Source: Campylorhamphus procurvoides
Lineage: Eukaryota; Chordata; Aves; Passeriformes; Dendrocolaptidae
Direction of reading: 5' to 3'
Length of the DNA: 64,000 nucleotides
Assembly: GCA_013396655.1 (NCBI GenBank)
Contig: WBMV01001905.1
Span: 492,770-556,769, forward strand
Shown: piece by piece, positions 13,001 to 22,014 of the stretch
Layout of the letters: each line of letters starts with the position of its first letter
Numbering within the stretch: position 1 is the stretch's first letter
Made by a program: the position numbers and the translations under genes
The notes under the pieces: generated by a model
Databases searched by the model: none
The model's input: only the letters and a program-made list of their open reading frames with translations
Told to the model about the DNA's origin: nothing

Positions 13001-15230
13001 CAACATGGAGAGAACCTTTAGGAATGCGCTACTCCAGGGATGCCTCTGGGCAGCTCACACGAGGCCCAAGCTGTGTGGGGAATGCAAAAAACTGGTCTTT
13101 TGTTTCATGCCCCTTTGTTTTAACCTCTTGAATCAAAGACCCCAGCTGCTACTCCGGGAGAGGCTAGAAATTAATCCAATTAAAAAATAAATTCCCTGTG
13201 GAATCAAAACTGCTTGCCGGGTGGGGGGTACGGGCACACGATTTCTTTCTTCTACAAAACAAACTCTTTCTTCTAACCCACATTTCACAGAGGGGAGGTG
13301 CAGGCAGGGAAGCATTTGCAGCAAATAAACAAATGATCAGAATGATTTATAACCCCAGTACCAACCCGCAGCTCACGGGAACGTTTGCAGCCCCTGTCTT
13401 CTATAGCCTGCATGGCCGGAGACAGAAGCACAATGCTTCATGCTACCCTCCATCACAAACAGTCAGAGAGCAACAAAACCCTTCCCACTTCGTTCCACTC
13501 TTTTGTTTTCCAGTAGTTTTGGTCAGCCAAGGCTTGTGGAGCTTGACAGGTTAACCCACACTTCCTTGGTTTCAGCAGAAATGATTAAACAGGGGGGATT
13601 GTTTAGGCCCTGAAGCAGAAGGAAATCCTTTGTTTTTGTAGATCACTCCAAGGCAGCCAAGCCCTCAGGGATGCCCAAGAAGAAAAAGGCAGGGGCTGAG
13701 CATGGAGAGGATTTTCCAGGGAGGGAGGTCCAGGGCACCGCTCTGCAGGCTCAGAGACAAGGGATGGGGGGACATGCTGCACCTCAATTTCACATCTGCA
13801 GAGATGTCAAGCAGACCCTCTAAGTAGGCTGGTGAGCAAGACCAGCTGGAGACCATGCCCAGATAGCCTGATTTCTCCTGAGGGGCACAGCAAAGTCATA
13901 CCACCCTAGGGCTTGTGCTACAAGGGGATCCCACCCCACCACCCCAAGGGCATGCAGCCACCATGCAGCCTATATTGAGAGGGCCAAAGAGAGAGAACTT
14001 TCAATAGCCAAGGCTTGGTGCCCTTAAGATCTTCTGGGAACAGGAAAGCACATATAACACAGCCAGCTTTCTTAAAGCCTGGCTTGCTTCCACTACCCCA
14101 TGCCTGCATGAAGCTGCACATTCTCTCTCAAGGTGTATGTGGTCCTGAGGTAGTGGACTGGAATTCTTTGGGAGTTTTACCTTCTCTCCCACCATCAAAA
14201 CATAACACTTCTAGCTTATCTCCATTAACTGAATTCACTGGACAGGATCCCAGGCACCTGCTGAGAGCAGGGAAGTCTTACTTACCCTGTTGCACTGGGG
14301 ACACTGACACCTTGACACACAAATGCAAACCTACTGTGCTGTAGGTGATGGTGAAAATGGCCACAGCAGTGTCAGTGCTCAGCTGGAGGAGTGAAAAAAT
14401 GCATGAGATCCTGGGGGTTTGTCACCCCATCTAAGGCAGTAACTAGCTGGGGAGAGGGAAAAGCCTCCACAAACTTATTTTCTAAGGACTGAATCAGAAT
14501 CAGGAAGGGGAAAAGGTAAGTTTAAGGCTAAAAAGGGGAACCTAGAGTGATTGGCTGGCGATCACTCACTTGATTGCTGTTGGTATCAGGCTGGTGGTCT
14601 AGGAGTGCTCCTACTCCCTGGGAGCAACACATTACCCAGGAATTCAGATTCACAGGGGTGAGTGGGGGAGCTTTGCTTTTTCCTTTGCCTGACACCCATT
14701 TCTCAGAGCAGCTTTGATTTCTGTGTCTTAGAGGTACGGAAAGGAGCTTGGCAGCAGAGATCAGACCTCCGGACACCGCAAAACACCTCCTTCTTTGCAC
14801 GCTCTGAGTCTCTGCAACAACACTAAGTGCAAGAGAGCTGGTAAATTATTAAAACAACCTTGCAACAGCTCCAGAGAAACCACCAGTGCCTCAGATTCAA
14901 AGGAAAGGCTGTGGTGTGAGAATCCCCATTAGTAACAATACACACAGTTTGCAAGAACATATGTCCCCACATGGAGCAATCAACCAATCTGGGCTGTTTA
15001 ACCACAATATTTCAAAGAAGTGCTTTTAATGCAGCTGATCCGTATGTTTATTTTGAGCTGTAAAACAGGATTCTTCACTAGCCTTTCAGAACATTTCTGT
15101 GATGGACTCTATCCAAACTATTGGAGAGAAGGCTTTGCTCCAGCAGAGAAACTGATACATTGGAGCTTTTTTAAAACCAAAGTCATGACGGTGAAAAAGA
15201 ATAACCCAGGAAGGCAGAAAGTGCATTTGG
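7050..15230. other. Intergenic DNA, no supported gene
   Basis: No protein-like exon, RNA gene or clear mobile element is visible. Around 10.9-11.6 kb GC content rises and several overlapping short frames open on both strands, but none looks like a known domain. A short stretch at about 7,845-7,905 is faintly MIR-like but too weak to call. The region is probably far-upstream PCDH8 flank. Confidence 0.55.
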
Positions 15231-15235
15231 ACTCT

Positions 15236-15277
15236 AAAAAAAAAAAAAAAAAANAAAAAAAAAAAAAAAAAAAAAAA
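15236..15277 (+). repeat. Poly(A) run with internal N
   Basis: A 42-base run is entirely A except for one N at 15,254. The N probably marks an unresolved length rather than a base. I found no SINE, LINE or processed-gene body directly upstream that the run could be the tail of. Confidence 0.85.
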
Positions 15278-15649
15278 GACAAAAGCCATGAGGAGCAAGA
15301 CCCCACGGGGACCCTCTTAAGAATGGGTTTGGATGGAAAGCATGTGAGATGGGGACCGGGTAGATGGGAAAGGGGAAGGATTTCCAAGCCTCTTTCTGAT
15401 TCAGATACTTGAGCACACATTGAAAATGCAGCCCTTTTCACCCTTTTCTCCTGCGAAGTGCGTGGGAGGTGAACGCAGGTCCTGGTTTATCGATTGATTG
15501 GCTTTTTTGTAAAGAATAAGAGCTCCTCGTGGAATAGCCATGCCTTTGCGAGGAGGGGGAGGTGGGGGGAAAGGTCTGGTCTCCTTCCCTGCTCGATCTA
15601 ATCCTAATTAAAAATAAATTACATGCTGTATGGAACTTGAAATGGCAAA

Positions 15650-16110
15650 GATAATCCTGTTACACACGAGGGGCCGCCCCGCTGCCCGCTGCCCGCTCCC
15701 GGCCGGCGGCCCCGTTCCCAGGCAGCCTGGTCCCAGCCTCTACACCTCGGACCCCGACTCTCTCCGGATCCCGGCCCGCTCCGGATCCCGGCCCGGCTCC
15801 GGGTTGCCCGGCCCGGCCGCTCCCCGCCCCGCCGGGCGCCCGTCTGCGGAGCTCCCGCGGGCAGGAGGAAAGCGCTCCGCGGAGATTCTTCGTATGGAAA
15901 CTGGGCGTTCGGGGAGCTTTTGTTGGCGGCGGAGCGTGGCCCCCCCTCGTCGCGCCCCCGCAGCCAGGGCCGAGGAGCGATTTAAATCCCATTTCCATAA
16001 GCCGGCGCTGCGGGCATCCCGCCGCCCCCCGCTCGCGTGCCGCCCCGCGCAGCGCCCCGCGACACCCCGGGCACGGACGGGGATGGACACCCCGGGGTGA
16101 TACATCGCTC
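15650..16110. promoter_or_regulatory. Orphan GC-rich CpG island upstream of PCDH8
   Basis: A sharply bounded, very GC- and CpG-rich block lies about 1.6-2.1 kb upstream of the PCDH8 start. It contains two exact copies of a 17-mer, CTCCGGATCCCGGCCCG, at 15,762-15,778 and 15,779-15,795. Long frames on both strands (for example 15,630-16,100 plus) are low-complexity Arg/Pro/Gly-rich sequence of the kind GC-rich DNA gives by default. In vertebrates such islands are usually promoters or developmental regulatory regions. It could be an alternative PCDH8 first exon, a non-coding RNA promoter or an enhancer. Confidence 0.55.
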
Positions 16111-16119
16111 CGTGTGCGC

Positions 16120-16975
16120 TAGCTCTCCAGGCTTTTAAAGGAAACCGGGGTGTGGTGGGGACTGGACCGCATTCTGTTTTGTCATTTGTTAAATGCATCT
16201 CNTGGGTAGTAGTTTCCTGAAGAGGCACTTGCCCTTCAGGACCCCCATCTTCTTTTCCTTTGGGCCGCCTCTCTGCGGGCCAAGGCCGGCAGCCGCCCTC
16301 CCCATGGATGCCGAGGCACTGCGGGGCTGGGAGCCTGTGCCGGGCTCCACGCAGGGCCTTGGTGCCTTGTGGGGCAGATGGTTTCGTTCCCCCCGGTTCG
16401 TGCCAGGTTTCAGCCTCATGCTGTTATTTTGTTCTTCTGGAACGAGACTGGTGTTGCTTCCCAGAGAGGCCCTATTAGGACAAAAAGAAAATCCTGTGAA
16501 TAGGCGTAACAGGGCACCAGGAGGGATAGGTCTTAAATGTATTTTAATATGAGCAGGGCATTGTGTGTAATTCAGCGCTCATCATCGTTTAGTCAAAGAG
16601 TTATGGCAGTGATTGGGAATGAATAGAGGGACATAATGGATACATGTGGCGTTTGCTCATTATATTCAACTTAGTCCAACTCCTCTGTGGAAACTGTTCA
16701 ACTTTCTCTCCCTTTAGCCTGTCATAGTGAAATAATACAGACATTGGTTCCTCGAATGGGATAGCCTGCCATGCTATTATATTTCTACAGCTAACGAGGG
16801 CTTCATAAGCCTTTGATACAGCCTGATCTTTGAAACCTTTCCAAATCTCCTCAAGCTTATGCTAAATCCTATTTGAAACTTTTTTTCTTCTTTTTTTCCC
16901 CTCCTCGCCTGCTAGTGCCCCGGGCTTAAGAAACCCGGGCGGTGACATGCATACTAAAGCATGCGGGGACACCTC
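16120..16975. other. Non-repetitive spacer between two GC-rich islands
   Basis: Composition drops to AT-rich between the two GC blocks. There is no repeat and no gene. The part from about 16,520 to 16,870 is complex single-copy-looking sequence a few hundred bases upstream of the PCDH8 promoter, a plausible place for a proximal enhancer. A lone N sits at 16,202. Confidence 0.45.
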
Positions 16976-17085
16976 CTGAAAGGCGCCTTACAGCGCTGAT
17001 CACAGGCTCTCACGCGAGTGACACGCCACTCCGGGCGCGCAGCTGAATGCGGCCACCGCCGCGCCCCGATAATGCGCGCCCGCGG

Positions 17086-17211
17086 GGCACGGCGCGACAT
17101 GCCGCGACACGGCGCGACATGCCACGGCACGGCACAGCGCGGCATGCCACGGCACGGCACGGCACGGCACGGCACGGCACGGCACAGCGCGGCATGCCAC
17201 GACACGGCGCC
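17086..17211 (+). repeat. (GGCAC)n pentanucleotide array with higher-order structure
   Basis: The pentamer GGCAC is repeated, including an uninterrupted central run of several copies. Variant units (GGCGCGACATGCC, ACAGCGC) are interspersed, and the block GGCACAGCGCGGCATGCCAC occurs twice. The period of five rotates the reading frame, so frames through it encode periodic junk such as AVPCR repeats. It lies about 0.55 kb upstream of the PCDH8 start codon inside CpG-rich DNA and is probably length-polymorphic. Confidence 0.9.
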
Positions 17212-17504
17212 AGTGCGACCTGTGACGGGGCTGACAGACCGCACCGCGCTGCACCCGCAGGGACGGGAGCAGGGGGGACTGGAAGTTTAGGAGAAAAAAA
17301 CAAAGAAACTGACAGAGGGGGCAAGAGAGATAAAGACGGTGAAGGAGAAGGCATAGAAATAATAATGCTGCTAATAATGAAGGTGATGCGCGGCGCGCGG
17401 AGCGGAACAAAGCGCGGCACCTCTCGCGCGCTCCCGCCCGGCCCGGCCCGGCCGCCGCCGCCTCCCATTGGCTGCACCGCCCGCTCATTTGCATAGCGCC
17501 GTCT

Positions 17505-17750
17505 ATGAAAGGCCGCGCCGCGGTGCGGGGGGCGCAGACGGCGCTGGAGCGATCGTGGGGCTGTACCGTGCCTGCATCCTGCCCCCGGCACCGCACCGTG
17601 TGCCCGGCACTGCATCCTGCCCCCGGCACCGCACCGTGTGCCCGGGTCCGCGTCCTGTCTCAGCACCGCATCCTTCCCCCGGCGCCTCATCCTGTCCCCG
17701 GCACCGCACCGCGCCGCGCCGTCGGGCTGAGCCCCGCGCCGCTGCCATGA
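17505..17750 (+). CDS. Candidate 81-codon upstream ORF overlapping the PCDH8 start
   Basis: An ATG at 17,505 opens a frame of 81 codons that ends in TGA at 17,748-17,750. That stop overlaps the PCDH8 ATG in the tetranucleotide ATGA. The upstream ATG has a weak context (T at -3, A at +4), so leaky scanning would be expected. The peptide is Pro/Arg/Ala/His-rich and has no recognisable domain; a product is doubtful and any role would be translational control. It is only relevant if transcription begins upstream of 17,505, which is uncertain because a TATA-like motif overlaps that ATG. Confidence 0.3.
   Translation: MKGRAAVRGAQTALERSWGCTVPASCPRHRTVCPALHPAPGTAPCARVRVLSQHRILPPAPHPVPGTAPRRAVGLSPAPLP
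17573..17720 (+). repeat. 38-bp minisatellite in the PCDH8 leader
   Basis: A 38-base unit beginning TGCATCCTGCCCCCGGCACC runs 17,573-17,610 and is repeated almost exactly at 17,611-17,648. A third, more divergent copy and a partial fourth reach about 17,720. Only two or three positions differ between the first two copies, so the duplication is young. All copies lie in the presumed 5' UTR, where the GC-rich unit could form stable structure. Confidence 0.85.
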
Positions 17751-20158
17751 GCCCCGTCCGGCTGCTGGCCGCCGCCTGCCTGCTCGCCCTGTCCCGCTGC
17801 AAGACGGTGAGGTACCGCACGGACGAGGAGGGCGCGCCGGGCACGGTGATCGGTACGCTGGCCGACGAGATGCCCGTGAAGGCGCCGGGGGAGATGAGCT
17901 TTCGCATGATGCGCCAGTTCAGCAACAGTTCGCTGGTGCGGGTGCGGGAGGAGGACGGGCAGCTGAGCATCGGTGAAGCGGGGCTGGACCGGGAGCAGCT
18001 GTGCGGGCAGGCCCCCCAGTGTGTGCTGGCCTTCGACGTGGTGAGCTGCTGGCGGGAGCGCTACCGCCTGGTGCACGTGGAGCTGGAGGTGCGTGACATC
18101 AATGACAATGCACCACGCTTCCCCCACGCCCAGATGGCGCTGGAGGTGTCAGAGAGCGCCGCGCCTGGCACTCGTCTCCCGCTGGAGGTGGCTGTAGACG
18201 AGGACGTGGGCTCCAACTCCATACAGAGCTTCCAGGTATCCCTCAACAGCCACTTTGGTGTGGAGGCGCAGACACGGGCAGATGGGGCACGCTGTGCCGA
18301 CCTGGTGCTGCTCCAGGAGCTGGACCGTGAGCGCCAGCCCTCCTACACCCTGGAGCTGGTGGCCAAGGATGGTGGCAGTCCAGCGCGCTCAGGCACAGCC
18401 ACCGTGCATGTCCGCGTCCTCGATGCCAATGACAACAGTCCAACTTTTGCCCAGAGCTCAGTCACAGTAGAGCTGCCCGAGGATGCGCCGCCTGGCTCCC
18501 TACTGCTCGATCTCGACGCTGCCGACCCTGATGAGGGCCCCAATGGTGAGGTGGTCTATGCCTTCAGCAGCCAGGTGCCCCCTGAGGCACGGCGGCTCTT
18601 TCGCCTCGACCCACGCTCAGGCCGCCTCACACTGGAGGCCGCCGTGGACTACGAGCGCACCCGCACCTATGAGCTGGACGTGCGTGCCCAGGACCGTGGT
18701 TCGAGCCCCCGTGCCGCCACCTGCACAGTCGTCGTGCGCCTCACTGACGTCAACGACAACGCCCCCCGCATCAGCATCAGCGCCCTCCGTGGCGGTGCCA
18801 GCGCCGCTGGCGTGGCCTACGTCAGCGAGGCAGCAGCCAGTGAGAGCTTCGTGGCCCTCGTCAGCGCCTCAGACCGCGACTCGGGCGCCAACGGGCAGGT
18901 GCGCTGCAGCCTCCGCGGCCATGACCACTTCGCCCTGCAGCGTGCCTACGAGGACAGCTACATGATCGTCACCACAGCGGCACTGGACCGCGAGCGCATC
19001 CCAGAGTACAACCTCACTGTGGTGGCCGAGGACCTGGGCTCGCCGCCCTTCAAGACTGTCCGCCAGTATACGGTGCGGGTTAGCGATGAGAATGACAACG
19101 CACCACTCTTTGCCAAGCCCCTCTACGAGGTGGCTGTACCAGAGAACAACCCCCCAGGTGCCTACATCACCACAGTGGTGGCTCGTGACCCTGATCTTGG
19201 CCACAACGGTAAGGTCACCTACCGGCTCCTGGAGACACAGGTTATGGGGGCCCCCATCTCCACCTATGTCTCAGTGGACCCCGCCACCGGGGCCATCTAT
19301 GCCCTCAGGACATTCAACTATGAGATCCTCAAGCAGTTGGACCTGAGGATTCAGGCTACTGATGGAGGCTCCCCACAGCTCTCCAGCAGCACCCTTGTCA
19401 AAGTGAGGATGGTGGACCAAAATGACAACCCTCCTGTCATCATCCACCCGGTGCTCACCAATGGGACAGTGGAAATTGGTGTGTCCAGCAAGACCTCCCC
19501 TGATTCCCTAGTGGCCCAGATCAAAGCTCGAGATGCAGATGATGGGGCCAATGCCGAGCTCACCTTTGCCTTCCTGGAAGAGTCCCAGCAGGACCTTTTC
19601 ACCATCAACCCAAGTACTGGGGACATTGTGCTGAGGGGCGACCTCTCTGAAGAACTGGGACAGCTGTTCAAGGTCATTCTCACTGTGACAGACAATGGCA
19701 GACCCCCTCTGGCCACAACTGCCACAGTAAACTTCCTTGTGACTGCTACTGCTCCATCCAGTATCCAGGACTTAGCCAAGCCGAGCTCCTGGGAAGGAAA
19801 GGCTTTGCAGTGGGACATCCCTCTGATCGTGATCATCATCCTGGCAGGCAGCTGCACCCTCCTCCTGGTGGCTATAATCACCATCGCCACTACCTGCAAC
19901 AGGCGCAAGAAGGGGAATGACATCAAAAACAATGCTGCCTTGAAGGACCAGGTAGACATCTCCCACCTGGAGAAAGGCCATCAGGAGGAGGGCAGCCAGA
20001 GGGGAAATGTGTTTGAAGTACGAACCTTTCCCAGCAAAACCTCTTTCACCAGCCCCGACCCTTCTCCTGCTGCTGAAGAAGTCTCCACTGCTGAGAGCAG
20101 CAGTGACAGCACTTGTCTCTACGAGGGTCAGAAGAGGCTGAGAGGACAAAGTGGGGAG
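17747..20158 (+). CDS. PCDH8: PCDH8 coding exon 1
   Basis: This single large exon of 804 codons encodes the signal peptide, all six cadherin repeats, the membrane span and the proximal cytoplasmic tail, as is typical of protocadherins. The donor is GAG|GTAAGG after a complete codon. N-glycosylation sequons include NSS in EC1, NLT in EC4 and NGT in EC6. Reading through the donor adds 18 codons to a stop at 20,213-20,215. Confidence 0.96.
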
Positions 20159-21357
20159 GTAAGGACCCACCGCAGGGAAGTGGGGCAAAGGGTGGGGGTG
20201 TCTTGGAGGATGTGAACTGCAGAGGTGCAGTTGATACTGATTTACTCTTCACCATTTCCCTCTCTAACATCGCCTTTGATTTCCTTCCCCAACAGCAGGG
20301 TTTTGCTGCCACTCCGAGCTACAACAAGGAGCCTGCTCCCCCCGTGGCGATTTGGAAGGGACACTCCTTTAATACCATCTCTGGCCGGGAGGCAGAGAAG
20401 TTCAGTGGCAAAGACAGTGGCAAAGGCGACAGTGATTTTAACGACAGTGACTCGGATATCAGTGGAGATGCCCTGAAGAAAGATCTCATCACACACATGC
20501 AGAACGGTGAGGGTTCAGCCCCTGCTCCCCACTGTCCCCCCAGACAGACAGATGAGTGGGCAGGGAGGTGAATGGAGGGACCCATCTGTGGGACACAGTG
20601 ATCAGGCAGGGCAGCTGTAAGGGGAAACCTGACGTTGCATGGCTCAAATTGCCCATCTCTTTGCAGCAGGCTGTTAGATGTTGGTTCCTGCCTGCACTGA
20701 GAGCCCAGCACAAATTAACAAGTGCTGGAAATGCTGTAGGATTGGGTGTTTTTCTCCCCCTAAAAGCTTCCCTTAAAGTTAGAATTGTGAGGAGTGTCCC
20801 CAGCAAAACACCATAAGCTTCCCAAGCATGTTTTTTTGTTGTGTGGTAGAGCATCACCTCCCCACTCCTGCCATCAGTGTACTGAATGATCCCGTGACTG
20901 ATAACTCTGAGGATTATGAATTATGTGGATTTATTCCTGCAGTAACAATGGGTTTCTCCTCCTCTCTCTCTTTTTCTCTTTAGGTCTGTGGGCATGCACG
21001 GCTGAGTGCAAGATCTTGGGCCACTCAGATCGCTGCTGGAGCCCCTCCTGTGGCCGAGCCAACCCTCATCCCTCACCGCATCCTTCGGCACCCCTCTCCA
21101 CCTTCTGCAAGAGCACGTCCTTGCCCAGGGATCCCCTTCGCAGGGACAACTTCTATCAAGCCCAGCTGCCCAAAACAGTAGGGCTTCAGAGTGTCTACGA
21201 GAAGGTGCTGCACAGGGACTTTGACCGGACGATCACTCTCCTCTCCCCTCCACGCCCTGCACGGCTCCCTGACCTTCAGGAGATTGGGGTGCCCCTGTTC
21301 CCAGCCCCCTCAACTAGATACCTGGGCCCCCAGACTGACACAACTGAGAAAGCGTAG
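17747..21357 (+). CDS. PCDH8: Protocadherin-8 (three-exon gene)
   Basis: Joined exons 17,747-20,158, 20,296-20,506 and 20,984-21,357 give 998 residues. The product is a type I membrane adhesion protein of the delta-2 protocadherin group (paraxial protocadherin/Arcadlin), active in paraxial mesoderm and at synapses. Residues 1-18 are a signal peptide, followed by KTVRY. Six cadherin repeats follow; inter-repeat calcium motifs of DxNDN type sit at residues 117, 226, 334, 447 and 557. EC1 has the protocadherin Cys-x5-Cys loop (C86/C92). A membrane span at about 691-717 ends in CNRRKK. The cytoplasmic tail has both conserved delta-2 blocks: [20 protein letters not shown] in exon 2 and [20 protein letters not shown] in exon 3. 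The start is the first in-frame ATG (GCCATGA); the frame stays open upstream but has no ATG. The human protein is about 70 residues longer, mostly in the EC3-EC4 linker. Confidence 0.97.
20296..20506 (+). CDS. PCDH8: PCDH8 coding exon 2 (tail block 1)
   Basis: The intron before it is only 137 bp. The acceptor is a tandem CAGCAG, so the exon may begin at 20,296 (adding one Gln) or at 20,299. It encodes [20 protein letters not shown] and the Ser/Asp-rich stretch ending [13 protein letters not shown], nearly identical to the mammalian protein. The donor AACG|GTGAGG leaves one base of a split Gly codon. Confidence 0.95.
20984..21357 (+). CDS. PCDH8: PCDH8 coding exon 3 (tail block 2 and C-terminus)
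   Basis: A polypyrimidine tract ending in TTTAG precedes GT, which completes the split Gly. The exon starts with the conserved [20 protein letters not shown] block and continues through [18 protein letters not shown] and [20 protein letters not shown] to the stop TAG at 21,355-21,357. The preceding intron is 477 bp. Confidence 0.95.
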
Positions 21358-22010
21358 CCCAACATGCTCCCCCTTAAGTACACCCGTCCCTGCGCGCACA
21401 CAACTAGGTCACTCCCGAGAGCCTTTAAGTTATTGACCAGATCTGGTGTCGTATGTGTAAATATGCAAGATGTGCCTTAAAAATGAAGTTGTTTGGGAAA
21501 GATTTCCCATCACATCAGTACTGTTTGATATTTGCAAACAAAAAAATTGTTTGTAGTTAATGTAATTTTTATGAAATGTGCAGTATTTAAATTTCTTTTC
21601 ATGTTTTCTACATTAGGGGTTTGTTTTTTTTGCTTTTGGTTCACCCATGGCCTGCCATTTTTTGTAGTGTTTTTAACCTGTACATTGTGTAATGTAATGT
21701 TTGTACATAATGAAAATTGGTTATATTTTTATATAATAAATACTTAAAAATGGGAGTTATTGCCAAAGGAAAACTGTCTGAAAGACAAAACAGTAATAAT
21801 TAATAGTAATGTCCTGAATATGTAGAATCTTGTAAGGGAAATTCCTCTTTCACGGTGTAATAATAACCTGAGTGTACTGAGAAGTTTGCCTTGCCAAATG
21901 TGACTTGTATTTCTTGAGTCTGTGGTCGGCTTAAATGTTATTTAATTGCCTTTGGTTCCTGTAATCTGTATCACTGATAAACACTAATAAAGGTTTTGTG
22001 ATGTGTCAGA
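21358..22010 (+). promoter_or_regulatory. PCDH8: PCDH8 3' UTR with two poly(A) signals
   Basis: AT-rich sequence follows the stop codon. Canonical AATAAA hexamers are at 21,735-21,740 and 21,986-21,991. The second is followed by a GT-rich element (GGTTTTGTGATGTGT), which makes it the stronger candidate, giving a 3' UTR of about 650 nt. Several TGTAAATA/TGTACATA-like Pumilio motifs are visible between about 21,450 and 21,720. Confidence 0.7.
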
Positions 22011-22014
22011 GGGA

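Larger units (their letters stand above)
16980..17746 (+). promoter_or_regulatory. PCDH8: PCDH8 CpG-island promoter and 5' leader
   Basis: GC-rich, CpG-rich DNA leads directly into the PCDH8 coding exon. Candidate core elements are in order and close together: a CCAAT-type box (ATTGG at 17,467-17,471), a perfect POU octamer ATTTGCAT at 17,487-17,494, and a weak TATA-like TATGAAA at 17,504-17,510. If the last is used, transcription would start near 17,535; otherwise an initiator upstream is needed. The exact start cannot be fixed from sequence alone. The leader includes a 38-bp tandem repeat and a possible upstream ORF. Confidence 0.6.

Noticed and set aside
16954..17690. Long minus-strand frames with AVPCR repeats over the PCDH8 upstream region
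   Set aside because: They are translations of the GGCAC array and GC-rich DNA with no protein features.
17468..17746. N-terminal extension of the PCDH8 frame by 93 codons
   Set aside because: The frame is open upstream but begins at TTG and has no ATG before 17,747. The signal peptide starts at 17,747, and the upstream part overlaps promoter motifs.
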